This document shows, one piece after another, positions 14,290 to 21,899 of a DNA stretch of 33,321 nucleotides. Position 1 is the first letter of the stretch. Each line of letters opens with the position of its first letter. Origin of the DNA: Candidatus Nanopelagicaceae bacterium (GTDB taxonomy: Bacteria; Actinomycetota; Actinomycetes; Nanopelagicales; Nanopelagicaceae); the NCBI GenBank assembly GCA_018882745.1, contig VFFD01000007.1, positions 1 through 33,321 on the forward strand, given 5' to 3'. A program made the translations under genes and the position numbers. The notes under the pieces are model-generated. The model did no database searches and had not been told where the DNA came from. It was given only the letters and a program-made list of their open reading frames with translations.

Positions 14290-15954
14290 TTAATGACCTT
14301 CGATCTTTGCGTGATCTGGGTGGTGTAGATCAAAGGCTGGACGCTCTGAACGAATTTCTGGCATGCGATGGAAATTGTGTCGAGGAGGTGGACATGACGT
14401 CGCCCACTCAAGTGAGGATCCATAACCCCACGGATCATCTGAAGTCACCTTAGGAGATTTACGGGTAATCCAGATATTGATTGCAAATGGAATCATCGAG
14501 AGCGCAAGTAGAGTCGAACCGACCGTTGAAACCATATTCATGATGGTAAATCCATCTGTAGCGAGGTAATCCGCATATCGACGTGGGAAGCCCTTAATTC
14601 CCAACCAGTGTTGAATCAAAAATGTGGTGTGGAAACCAACGAAGAGGATCCAAAAGTGAATCTTGCCAAGAGTTTCATTGAGCATGCGTCCGGTCATCTT
14701 CGGCCACCAGAAATAAAACCCAGCGAACATCGCAAAGACGACTGTGCCAAAGAGAACGTAGTGGAAGTGCGCGACAACAAAGTAAGAAGCAGATACCGCA
14801 AAATCCAGCGGCGGGCTAGCCAAAATAACGCCAGTTAAACCGCCAAGTAAGAAGGTGATCAGGAAGCCAAGAACCCAGAGCATGGGCGTATCAAAGGTGA
14901 TCGAGCCACGCCACATTGTTCCGATCCAGTTAAAGAACTTCACACCAGTGGGAACTGCGATCAAGAATGTCATAAACGAGAAGAATGGCAAGAGAACTTG
15001 CCCCGATGTGTACATGTGGTGGGCCCACACTGCAACAGAGAGCGCTGCGATTGCAATTGTCGCCGCAATGAGTCCTTTATAACCAAAGATTGGCTTACGA
15101 CTGAAGACCGGCAAGATTTCTGTTGCGATTCCAAAGAATGGAAGCGCAAGAATATAAACCTCGGGGTGTCCAAAGAACCAGAAGAGATGTTGCCACAACA
15201 TCGCACCACCATTTGCTGGATCGAAAATCTGAGAACCGAAGAGGCGATCGGATTCCAATCCAAGAAGTGCGGCGGCCAACGGCGGGAATGCAATGAGAAC
15301 GAGGATTGAGGTCAGAAGTACGTTCCACGAGAAGATCGACATACGGAACATCGTCATGCCAGGGGCACGCATAGTGAAGATTGTGGTTATGAAGTTAACG
15401 CCACCAAGAATTGTTCCAAGACCGCTTACTGCAAGTCCAAGAATCCAGAGATCTGCACCGATTCCAGGCGAATAGATGTCGTTAGACAGCGGCGCGTATG
15501 CAGTCCATCCAAAAGAGGCTGCGCCTCCCGGACTTAAGAAACCTGCGAAGGCAACAATTCCACCAAAAAGATAAAGCCAATAAGACAACATATTCATACG
15601 CGGGAATGCAACATCTGCCGCGCCAATTTGAAGAGGCATGATGACGTTTGCGAAGCCAACGAAAAGCGGCGTTGCAAACATCAGCAACATGATCGTGCCG
15701 TGCATTGTGAAAACTTGGTTGTACTGTTCTGAGCTTAAAAATTGCATACCGGGGCGCGTTAACTCAGCGCGAATTAGAAGCGCAAGTATTCCGCCAATCA
15801 AGAACCAAGCAAAAGATGTCGCAAGGTAGAGATAACCGATGGTCTTGTGATCGGTCGATGTCAAAATCTTTACGGCCAGTCGGCCTTTTGAGGTAGGGGC
15901 GGGACGCTGAGGGGTTGCTTCATCAGAAATGGGTCGTGTTGCGTACGTGGTCAT
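14290..15954 (-). CDS. ctaD: Cytochrome c oxidase subunit I
   Basis: This is the catalytic subunit of the aa3 oxidase, reducing O2 to water with proton pumping; 554 aa and about 12 membrane helices. The haem a ligand region [10 protein letters not shown], the CuB/Tyr helix [13 protein letters not shown] (His-Tyr cross-link), the HH pair in AHHMYTSG and the haem a/a3 ligands in HFHYVLFG are all present. A Lys/Arg-rich cytoplasmic tail ends in DHAKIEGH. The start overlaps the ctaC stop (ATGA), so translation is coupled. Confidence 0.97.
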   Translation of the reverse strand: MTTYATRPISDEATPQRPAPTSKGRLAVKILTSTDHKTIGYLYLATSFAWFLIGGILALLIRAELTRPGMQFLSSEQYNQVFTMHGTIMLLMFATPLFVGFANVIMPLQIGAADVAFPRMNMLSYWLYLFGGIVAFAGFLSPGGAASFGWTAYAPLSNDIYSPGIGADLWILGLAVSGLGTILGGVNFITTIFTMRAPGMTMFRMSIFSWNVLLTSILVLIAFPPLAAALLGLESDRLFGSQIFDPANGGAMLWQHLFWFFGHPEVYILALPFFGIATEILPVFSRKPIFGYKGLIAATIAIAALSVAVWAHHMYTSGQVLLPFFSFMTFLIAVPTGVKFFNWIGTMWRGSITFDTPMLWVLGFLITFLLGGLTGVILASPPLDFAVSASYFVVAHFHYVLFGTVVFAMFAGFYFWWPKMTGRMLNETLGKIHFWILFVGFHTTFLIQHWLGIKGFPRRYADYLATDGFTIMNMVSTVGSTLLALSMIPFAINIWITRKSPKVTSDDPWGYGSSLEWATSCPPPRHNFHRMPEIRSERPAFDLHHPDHAKIEGH

Positions 15955-16700
15955 CCGTTAGCACCAGCCTTGAGTGATTGTATATATGCGTCGTACTCTG
16001 ATGGAGTCACAACTTTGACGGTAAATCTCATCTGCGAATGTTGGCGGCCACAGAGAATGTTGCAGAAACCGCGATATTCACCGAGCTCATTAGCAGCAAA
16101 CTCAAGCTTGTTGGTTACACCTGGAATATTTTGCATTTGAATCATGAACTCAGGCACCCAGAAAGAGTGAATCACATCAGATGCTGTAAAGGTGAAGCGA
16201 ACTTTCTCCCCCAAAGGCATATAAAGGATAGGAGGTTGCGCTGGCGTTCCCGTAACAGTGGTTCCTGGACCTGCTTCTTCGTACGTGAACTGCCACGACC
16301 ATTGAATGCCATTGACTGTCACATCATGAACTTCAGTACTTGCTGGCGAAACCCTGACGATCTCACTCTCTGCCTTTGCGGTGTATCCAAATAAAACTGC
16401 GACGATGATGAATGGGATGACGGTGTAGGCAATTTCCGCAGGAACGTTGTACTGAAATTGGCGAGGAAAACTTTCACCTTCTTTTCTACGGTGAAAAATA
16501 GCGGGCCAGAGAATAAGGATGAGAGTTATGACGCCAACAACCGCTGCAGCAAGCCATGCGCCTTGCCATAGTCCAAAGGAGGATTCATTGACACTCGTAA
16601 CGTTTCCTTCAAAGCCAATGCCTGTGAGTTCCTGATTGGAGCATCCCGTCAAGAAGCCCGAGGTGGCCAGAAAAGCCAGAACCGAAACGCGGCGCAGCAT
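15951..16700 (-). CDS. ctaC: Cytochrome c oxidase subunit II (lipoprotein)
   Basis: This subunit accepts electrons at CuA. The N-terminus is a lipoprotein signal with lipobox LTGC, so Cys20 should be lipidated. Two membrane helices (about 47-70 and 90-108) are followed by a cupredoxin domain. The CuA ligands are His178 in DVIHSFW, then Cys213, Cys217, His221 and Met224 in [12 protein letters not shown]; the residue usually Glu in CSELCG is Ile here, but that ligand acts through its backbone carbonyl. WSWQF is the usual aromatic electron-entry patch. First gene of ctaCDF; TATCCT ends 6 nt before the ATG and no Shine-Dalgarno is seen. Confidence 0.96.
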   Translation of the reverse strand: MLRRVSVLAFLATSGFLTGCSNQELTGIGFEGNVTSVNESSFGLWQGAWLAAAVVGVITLILILWPAIFHRRKEGESFPRQFQYNVPAEIAYTVIPFIIVAVLFGYTAKAESEIVRVSPASTEVHDVTVNGIQWSWQFTYEEAGPGTTVTGTPAQPPILYMPLGEKVRFTFTASDVIHSFWVPEFMIQMQNIPGVTNKLEFAANELGEYRGFCNILCGRQHSQMRFTVKVVTPSEYDAYIQSLKAGANG

Positions 16701-16706
16701 GCGCTA

Positions 16707-16712
16707 AGGATA
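16707..16712 (-). promoter_or_regulatory. Candidate -10 (TATCCT) of ctaCDF
   Basis: TATCCT on the minus strand ends 6 nt before the ctaC ATG at 16700, suggesting leaderless transcription. A good -35 at normal distance is not obvious. Confidence 0.5.
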
Positions 16713-16743
16713 GTCCGACCTCGCATCAACGCCCATTAGCGGG

Positions 16744-16749
16744 TACCGT
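16744..16749 (+). promoter_or_regulatory. Candidate -10 (TACCGT) of the desulfurase-like gene
   Basis: TACCGT ends 7 nt before the GTG at 16757. An AAGG directly touching the GTG is too close to act as a Shine-Dalgarno. Confidence 0.35.
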
Positions 16750-16756
16750 TCCAAGG

Positions 16757-17845
16757 GTGTCCCCTATCACAGAGAACACTCCCTCAATTCGCGACTTTCA
16801 AAATGACCTGCCGCTGCATCCTGCGGCGCGCGATTTATTGGCGTATTTCTTTGATTCTGGCTGGGTTGACCCAAGCAAACTGCATCACCAATCTGCTCAG
16901 TTACGAAATCTGATTGGAACAGCGCGTGAAACTATCGCTGACAATCTTGGAATCAAGAATTCCGAACTCGAAGTGGTGGGCGAATTGGGATTTGGTTTTC
17001 AAACAGCGCTTGGTGGTCTTCTCAAAGATCCCTCAGAAAAGTTTTTCTATTCGGAGATTGACCGCCAGGTAGTTCATGCTTTCGCTCGTTCTCATATCAA
17101 TTCGGGTGGCTTAGCTACGTCGCTCAAACCTAGCTCGACAGGGCTCGTTGATTTTCAAAGCGCGCTCGCGCAGGAAAAGTCATCGGTAGTTTCCTGGCAA
17201 GCAACCAATCGTGAAATGGGCGCTATCCAAGAATTACCTAAACTCGAAGATAACCACTCGCTCTTTGCCGATATGACCGCGTCATTTCCGCTGAATCGTC
17301 TCCCAGAAAAATGGGATAGCGCACTATGGGACCCTCGAAGTTTTGCTGGACCTCAAGGAATTGCTCTAATTGGTATTTCACATCAGAGTAAATGGCGAAA
17401 TCCTGGACCAGAATTGGATAACCGCCGAGTTTTTGGATCTTTCTCTAAACCGTTGCTCCTAGCTACGGCGGTCGCGCTAGAAAATTGGGTGAAAAGCGCT
17501 GCTGAAGATTTTGCTCACTTGAGGAAACTCAACACTTTCACTCGAGAACTATTGCGCTCCAAAATTAAGGGTGTTCGCGTAGTCGGAGATGACCAGAAAA
17601 ACGATCCGCGATTCATTGCGCTCGTTCTAGCTGATTCAGTTGCTGAAGAAGTTCTTCGCAAAGTTGAGCATGCAGGATTCCTCATTGACGCAGGCTCGGC
17701 CTGCGGCGCCGGCGCTTTATCTCCTAGCCATGTACTTACGTCCATGGGCTTCTCAGAGAATGGAAACGTGAGGTTAACCCTCAAGCCAGATCAGAACGAA
17801 ACGGTAATAACAGAGTTAGTTGAAAGAATCGCCGCAAGCGCATGA
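16757..17845 (+). CDS. Degenerate class V aminotransferase / cysteine-desulfurase-like protein
   Basis: This 362-aa protein has the overall layout of IscS/NifS enzymes (fold-type I PLP). The N-terminal region with a PLHPAARDLL segment, the NREMGAIQ block (family N-E-T-G), FADMTAS with Asp172 (the PLP pyridine Asp), and the C-terminal GSACGAGALSPSHVL loop with Cys316 and VRLTLKP are recognisable. However, the lysine segment, normally HK followed by GPKG, reads RSFAGPQG (194-201): Ser195 takes the place of the PLP lysine. The His that stacks on PLP is also not apparent near SEIDRQ (99-104). It is therefore unlikely to be a normal desulfurase. It ends 30 bp inside the convergent erpA. A partner or regulatory role in Fe-S assembly is conjecture. 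Confidence 0.75.
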   Translation: MSPITENTPSIRDFQNDLPLHPAARDLLAYFFDSGWVDPSKLHHQSAQLRNLIGTARETIADNLGIKNSELEVVGELGFGFQTALGGLLKDPSEKFFYSEIDRQVVHAFARSHINSGGLATSLKPSSTGLVDFQSALAQEKSSVVSWQATNREMGAIQELPKLEDNHSLFADMTASFPLNRLPEKWDSALWDPRSFAGPQGIALIGISHQSKWRNPGPELDNRRVFGSFSKPLLLATAVALENWVKSAAEDFAHLRKLNTFTRELLRSKIKGVRVVGDDQKNDPRFIALVLADSVAEEVLRKVEHAGFLIDAGSACGAGALSPSHVLTSMGFSENGNVRLTLKPDQNETVITELVERIAASA

Positions 17846-18172
17846 ACCCTGGGCGTTGGGATTGTCGATAGTAAAGCCTTGTTTCTGGATGGTATCCACG
17901 AAATCAATAGTGGCGCCCATCAGATAAGGAGTGCTCATCTTGTCGGTCACAACTTTAACGCTGCCAAAGGCAGAAACAGTGTCGCCATCAAGAGCGCGAT
18001 CATCAAAATAGAGCTGATAGCGCAGACCAGAGCAACCACCCGGTTGGACTGCAACGCGAAGACTTAAATCATCACGGCCTTCTTGCGCCAACAGCGCAGC
18101 AACTTTTTCAGCCGCTCCAGAAGTTAGATTGATACCAGTCGTTGTTGACTCGGTCGTTGTCTCGGTTGTCAT
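17816..18172 (-). CDS. erpA: Iron-sulfur cluster insertion protein ErpA (HesB/IscA family)
   Basis: A-type Fe-S carrier, 118 aa from the chosen ATG. The three cluster-binding cysteines are present, one in PGGCSGLRY and two in the C-terminal GSCACGDSF. A Thr/Glu-rich N-terminal tail of about 15 residues precedes the domain. GGAG with 5-nt spacing supports the ATG at 18172; a GTG two codons upstream (18178) is the alternative. In mycobacteria the same family (Rv2204c) lies near ctaC and DUF3043. It likely delivers clusters to Fe-S enzymes, possibly including the NadA encoded divergently and the Rieske protein. The last 30 bp overlap the convergent desulfurase-like gene. Confidence 0.92.
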   Translation of the reverse strand: MTTETTTESTTTGINLTSGAAEKVAALLAQEGRDDLSLRVAVQPGGCSGLRYQLYFDDRALDGDTVSAFGSVKVVTDKMSTPYLMGATIDFVDTIQKQGFTIDNPNAQGSCACGDSFN

Positions 18173-18287
18173 TTTCACTCCATCTACCCAATTGTGCTCG
18201 AACTACGATGCTGGCCCAATCGAGCTAGCTCTCACTTTGTATGAATCGCAACGCCTACTTTACTCCCCGCATTCCCATTTTTCGCGC

Positions 18288-18293
18288 GATAAT
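18288..18293 (+). promoter_or_regulatory. Candidate -10 (GATAAT) of nadA
   Basis: GATAAT (one mismatch to TATAAT) ends exactly 6 nt before a GTG at 18300, which is directly followed by an in-frame ATG. This fits the spacing seen at other heads in the window and favours leaderless initiation at the GTG. Confidence 0.5.
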
Positions 18294-18299
18294 GACCGA

Positions 18300-19448
18300 G
18301 TGATGAGATCCCTAACAGATTTACTCCTTTTGGGGCGAGAATCTGACCTATCGAGCGAACGCGGCGTCTCATGTACCGGCGAACTCCCATCCCCCAGCGA
18401 TCCTGATCTCGTTGAACGTGCCACCAAGGCGCGTCTCGCTCTTGGCTCGCGGGCAATGGTCTTGGGCCACCACTATCAAAGAGATGAAGTAATTCAATTT
18501 GCCGATATCACTGGTGACTCTTTCAAACTCGCTCAAGCTGCTGCCGAAAATAAAAAAGCTGAATACATCTTCTTCTGCGGCGTTCACTTCATGGCAGAAA
18601 GCGCGGATATTCTTACTAACGACCAACAAAAAGTAATTCTCCCAGATCTAGCCGCTGGATGTTCCATGGCTGATATGGCCACCGCAAATCAAGTCTCGGA
18701 TGCATGGAAAGTATTTCAAAGACTGGGAATCGCAGATCAAACAATCCCAATCACATATATGAATTCCTCCGCTGCCATCAAATCCTTTACTGGTGAAAAT
18801 GGTGGCGCGGTCTGTACCTCTTCGAATGCGGAACGAGCGATGCGTTGGGCTTTCGATAAAGGCGAGAAAGTCTTCTTCCTTCCTGATCAGCATTTAGGTC
18901 GCAACACCGCAGTTCTTAAACTTGGTTTGGAGTTAAGTGATTGCGTGCTGTGGAATCCATGGAAACCTAATGGAGGATTATCTGATCACGAGATTATCAA
19001 TGCGAAAGTAATTCTCTGGCGTGGGCATTGTTCGGTGCACGGTCGCTTCTCCCTTGATAACATCAATGAAGTACGTCAGAAAGTTCCAGGAATCCAAGTA
19101 CTGGTTCACCCTGAATGCCAGCATGATGTTGTGAGAAATAGCGATGTTGTTGGCAGCACCGAGATGATCATCAAAACGGTAACTGAATCGCCTTCTGGCT
19201 CAGCTTGGGCGGTTGGCACCGAACTTAACCTCGTGAAGCGTCTTGCTGCCAATAACCCAGACAAGTCTGTGATCTTCCTGGATAAAACAGTCTGCTATTG
19301 CTCCACCATGAACCGGATTGACCTGCCACATCTTGTTTGGGCGATGGAATCACTTGTTGAAGGTCGGTTGGTGAATCAGATCAAAGTCGATCCAACAACA
19401 GCCAATTTTGCCCGAGTTGCGTTAGAGCGAATGCTGGCTTTACCGTAA
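18300..19448 (+). CDS. nadA: Quinolinate synthase A
   Basis: A [4Fe-4S] enzyme that condenses iminoaspartate with dihydroxyacetone phosphate to quinolinate for de novo NAD synthesis. It has 382 aa from the GTG (381 from the adjacent ATG at 18303). Cluster cysteines are expected in FFCGVHFMAE (about residue 93), HPECQHD (about 273) and TVCYCSTM (about 332/334). GHHYQRDEV near 56 and GDSFKLA near 72 are substrate-site blocks. The open frame runs further upstream but that stretch overlaps erpA and is not NadA-like. nadB and nadC are not adjacent. The DUF3043 gene begins 5 bp after its stop. Confidence 0.95.
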   Translation: MMRSLTDLLLLGRESDLSSERGVSCTGELPSPSDPDLVERATKARLALGSRAMVLGHHYQRDEVIQFADITGDSFKLAQAAAENKKAEYIFFCGVHFMAESADILTNDQQKVILPDLAAGCSMADMATANQVSDAWKVFQRLGIADQTIPITYMNSSAAIKSFTGENGGAVCTSSNAERAMRWAFDKGEKVFFLPDQHLGRNTAVLKLGLELSDCVLWNPWKPNGGLSDHEIINAKVILWRGHCSVHGRFSLDNINEVRQKVPGIQVLVHPECQHDVVRNSDVVGSTEMIIKTVTESPSGSAWAVGTELNLVKRLAANNPDKSVIFLDKTVCYCSTMNRIDLPHLVWAMESLVEGRLVNQIKVDPTTANFARVALERMLALP

Positions 19449-19453
19449 CGCTC

Positions 19454-19987
19454 ATGGCCGAGAAGAAACCTGCAGAGAAAAAAGGACGCCCGACTCCTAA
19501 GCGCAAAGAGGCTGAACAGCAACGCGTTGTGAATCGCTTGGCTCCCGCCGCAACAAAAGAAGCGAAGAAGCTTCAAAAAGCACAAGCTCGAGTTCTCCGC
19601 GCCCAACAACGCGATGCATATATGCGCGGTGACGAAAATGCGCTGCCACCTCGTGACAAGGGACCCGTAAGAAAATTCATCCGCAACTACGTAGATTCTC
19701 GTCGCTCTATCGGCGAATTTTTCTTACCAATCATTGTTCTCGTTCTTTTTATGACTCTGATTCCCGTCGTCTACGTTCAGTTCGCAGCAATCGCCCTAAT
19801 GTATTCCGCGCTTCTCTTTTCAGTCATCGATGGCCTCTTCCTCACGCGCCGAATCAAACGCGAAGTTGCTCAGAGATTTCCCGACGCACCACTAAAAGGA
19901 CTGGGCATGTATGGCTGGTTGCGCTCCACTCAGATTCGACGTTTGCGCGCGCCATTACCTCAAGTTAAGCGCGGCGAAAAAATCTAA
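19454..19987 (+). CDS. DUF3043 membrane protein
   Basis: This is a 177-aa protein with a strongly basic, Lys/Arg/Ala-rich N-terminal third (coiled-coil-prone, about 1-50), a conserved DAYMRGDENALPPRDKGP-type linker (about 54-73), two closely spaced membrane helices (about 88-108 and 110-128) and a basic C-terminus with RGMYGWLRSTQIRRLR-like residues. This is the actinobacterial DUF3043 family (mycobacterial Rv2206 type), function unknown. It is co-transcribed with nadA, 5 bp apart. Both ends should be cytoplasmic. Confidence 0.85.
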   Translation: MAEKKPAEKKGRPTPKRKEAEQQRVVNRLAPAATKEAKKLQKAQARVLRAQQRDAYMRGDENALPPRDKGPVRKFIRNYVDSRRSIGEFFLPIIVLVLFMTLIPVVYVQFAAIALMYSALLFSVIDGLFLTRRIKREVAQRFPDAPLKGLGMYGWLRSTQIRRLRAPLPQVKRGEKI

Positions 19988-19989
19988 AT

Positions 19990-20007
19990 TCGCGTTGCTA
20001 CGCGCGA
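19990..20007. terminator. Possible short hairpin between convergent DUF3043 and aldo/keto reductase genes
   Basis: TCGCG pairs with CGCGA around an 8-nt loop just after the DUF3043 stop and across the end of the aldo/keto reductase gene. The stem is short and lacks a U tract, so this is weak. Confidence 0.22.
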
Positions 20008-20999
20008 GGCTTTGGGCTAACAGTCTTTGATGGATCTTTCTCCGGCAAATTTCCAAGAGCGTTATCAATTGCCTTCAGCGTTTCTGCACTTAGCTTCACG
20101 CCACTTGCCTTCACGTTCTCTTTAATCTGTGCAGGTTTTGTGGCTCCAATAATCGCACTCGACACATTTGGATTTTGCAGTACCCAGGCGACTGCTAGTT
20201 GGGCAAGAGTCAAGCTCTCCTGTTCAGCTATTGGCTTTAGCCTTTGAACTGCGTTCAGCACTTCGTCATTCATCCAACGTGAAATCATTTTTGCGCCGCT
20301 CTTCTTGTCGGTAGCGCGAGAACCTTTGGGTGGCTTCTTTCCTGGAAGGTATTTTCCAGTCAACGCACCTTGGGCGATTGGAGACCAAACTATGTGACCA
20401 ATTCCCTCTGCTCTACATACTGGATCGACTTTGCTTTCGATTACTCGCCACAGCATTGAATATTGTGGCTGGCTCGAGACAAGCCTGGTGTAGCCCTTGG
20501 CATCTTGAATTTTAAGAGCGCGGGAAATTTCATCAGCGTTCCACTCGGAAAACCCGATATACATAACTTTGCCTTGACGAATCAGATCATCAAAAGCCGA
20601 AAGGCTCTCTTCCAGCGGTGTTTCATAATCAAAACGATGAAATTGATAAAGGTCGATGTGATCGGTTTGTAATCTCTTCAAGGAGGCATGAACTGATTCC
20701 ATAATGTGTTTACGCGAAAGGCCCCGATCATTCTTCCCGGGACCAGTCGGCCAATAGACTTTGGTTAGAAGTTCATACGACTCACGTTTGACGCCTTTTA
20801 ACGCTTTACCAAGAACTGTTTCAGCGCGCGTGCCCGCATAGACATCTGCGGTATCGAAAGTGGTAATCCCGGAATCAAAAGCGGCTCGAACACATTTAAA
20901 GGCTGCGTCTTGCTCGACCTGGGAGCCGTGGGTAATCCAGTTCCCATAAGTAATTTCTGAGACGTACATACCTGAACTGCCGAGGCGTCTATATTCCAT
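19998..20999 (-). CDS. Aldo/keto reductase (Kv-beta/YghZ-like)
   Basis: This is an NADPH-dependent (beta/alpha)8 oxidoreductase, 333 aa. The catalytic tetrad is present: Asp49 and Tyr54 in FDTADVY, Lys80 in LLTK, and His121 in YQFHRFD. The GFSEWNADEI, SSQPQYSML and AIIGATKPAQI segments match the AKR6-like group related to potassium-channel beta subunits and YghZ/GpsA-type methylglyoxal reductases. The physiological substrate is unknown. The start MEYRRLG at 20999 is the family start and has TACGCT ending 7 nt upstream. A longer in-frame GTG at 21035 would add 12 non-family residues. It is divergent from the cobalamin-riboswitch operon. Confidence 0.9.
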   Translation of the reverse strand: MEYRRLGSSGMYVSEITYGNWITHGSQVEQDAAFKCVRAAFDSGITTFDTADVYAGTRAETVLGKALKGVKRESYELLTKVYWPTGPGKNDRGLSRKHIMESVHASLKRLQTDHIDLYQFHRFDYETPLEESLSAFDDLIRQGKVMYIGFSEWNADEISRALKIQDAKGYTRLVSSQPQYSMLWRVIESKVDPVCRAEGIGHIVWSPIAQGALTGKYLPGKKPPKGSRATDKKSGAKMISRWMNDEVLNAVQRLKPIAEQESLTLAQLAVAWVLQNPNVSSAIIGATKPAQIKENVKASGVKLSAETLKAIDNALGNLPEKDPSKTVSPKPRA

Positions 21000-21006
21000 A
21001 AGGGCG

Positions 21007-21012
21007 AGCGTA
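21007..21012 (-). promoter_or_regulatory. Candidate -10 (TACGCT) of the aldo/keto reductase gene
   Basis: TACGCT on the minus strand ends 7 nt before the ATG at 20999. A perfect AAGGAGG a few bases further upstream is too far (17 nt) from this ATG to serve as its Shine-Dalgarno. Confidence 0.35.
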
Positions 21013-21061
21013 GCGCCTCCTTGCAGGGTGGTCACTTTGATGGTTTATTTCGCACACAACT

Positions 21062-21170
21062 TAATAGCCTCATGGATTGGGGAAGCCGGTGAGAATCCGG
21101 CGCTGACCCGCAACCGTAAGCCTGCAACTTGTTTTGCATGTAAGTCGGATTACCAACCGTGAAGCATTGT
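21062..21170 (+). ncRNA. Cobalamin (B12) riboswitch aptamer
   Basis: The leader contains the classic cobalamin-aptamer core: a GGGAAGCCGGTGAGAATCCGG segment (21078-21098) with the CCGG..CCGG hairpin, then GCTGACCCGCAACCGTAAG (21099-21117). The 3' box resembles AGTCGGATTACC (about 21143-21154). The 5' AATAGCCT closing-stem strand is near 21063-21070. The boundaries are approximate. It stands between the divergent aldo/keto reductase and the SCO2322-like gene and should repress the ECF operon when adenosyl- or other cobalamin is abundant. A possible promoter is TTGATG (21037-21042) with CTTAAT 17 bp downstream, just before the aptamer. Confidence 0.93.
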
Positions 21171-21214
21171 TACCACCCGTCGAGGTTTGCGGGGCGGAGA
21201 TTTTTTTCGCCATC

Positions 21215-21245
21215 GTGAATCCCTTTTCTCATTTGAAAGGTTCAC
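21215..21245 (+). promoter_or_regulatory. Shine-Dalgarno-sequestering hairpin of the riboswitch
   Basis: GTGAA (21215-21219) pairs with TTCAC (21241-21245), and CCTTT (21222-21226) with AAAGG (21236-21240), with a 2-nt bulge and a 9-nt loop. AAAGG is the Shine-Dalgarno for the ATG at 21246 (5-nt spacing), so folding hides it. This is a translational expression platform by appearance. Confidence 0.65.
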
Positions 21246-21899
21246 ATGTTTAGCAAGATTGCTCGTCACTCAATTCTTTTATCACTACTCATCATCACAA
21301 GCTCTTTATCCATTTCATCTTCACACGCCGCTACTGGATATCGCTACTGGGGTTACTTCCAAGCTCAAGGAGGAGCCACGTCATGGACTGCGGCAATGAC
21401 GGGTCCATCTGTTGAAGTCAAAGATGGCGATGTCGAAGGATGGACATTTGTCTTTAGCAATAATGACATTCCTGCGGTCGCACCCATGATGGATCCCGAT
21501 TTTGCAACGCTCTGCGATGGCATTCCAGAAACTGCTGGAAAAGTGCGCGTGGGACTGGTCGTCGATTTTGGCGATGCCAATATCGCTCCGGAAGGTGAGA
21601 CTCCTATGGAGTTCTTCTCTGATTGCGTTGTTGTTCCAGCAGGTTCAGTTGGCCTTGATGTTCTCAAAAGCGTGCTTGATGTTCGCGCTGGTGATTCCGG
21701 CTTGATTTGCGGCATCGCTGGATATCCGGCTCAAGAGTGTGGTGCTGAAATTGAGGCGCCAACAACGCAAGAAGCGGTTACTACTTCAGCGCCTATCGAG
21801 GACGCTGAGCAGTCCAGCCAATCCACACCACTACTCATGGCGGTGCTCGCCGCCCTGTTGCTAGTTGGCTTTTTCTTTAATCGACGCCGGAACAGATAG
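21246..21899 (+). CDS. SCO2322-like secreted, membrane-anchored protein of the ECF operon
   Basis: This 217-aa protein has an N-terminal Sec signal peptide (about 1-28, cleavage near SSSHA-AT). The mature part opens with GYRYWGYF, the hallmark of the actinobacterial SCO2322 family as I know it. A globular part with four cysteines (CDG, SDC, ICG, ECG) follows, then a Thr/Ser/Glu-rich linker (about 160-190) and a single C-terminal helix (about 194-211) ending in RRRNR, so it is anchored outward on the cell surface. Function is unestablished. Being the first gene under the cobalamin riboswitch and next to EcfT, it may help capture cobalamin or a precursor; this is inference. Confidence 0.75.
   Translation: MFSKIARHSILLSLLIITSSLSISSSHAATGYRYWGYFQAQGGATSWTAAMTGPSVEVKDGDVEGWTFVFSNNDIPAVAPMMDPDFATLCDGIPETAGKVRVGLVVDFGDANIAPEGETPMEFFSDCVVVPAGSVGLDVLKSVLDVRAGDSGLICGIAGYPAQECGAEIEAPTTQEAVTTSAPIEDAEQSSQSTPLLMAVLAALLLVGFFFNRRRNR

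Noticed and set aside
21016-21023. Perfect AAGGAGG on the minus strand as Shine-Dalgarno of the aldo/keto reductase
   Set aside because: It lies 17 nt from the family-consistent ATG and no start codon falls 5-9 nt downstream; the longer GTG start is upstream of it.
21187-21399. 70-aa open frame starting in the riboswitch leader
   Set aside because: It overlaps the hairpin and the signal-peptide coding region in another frame, and its product has no recognisable features.
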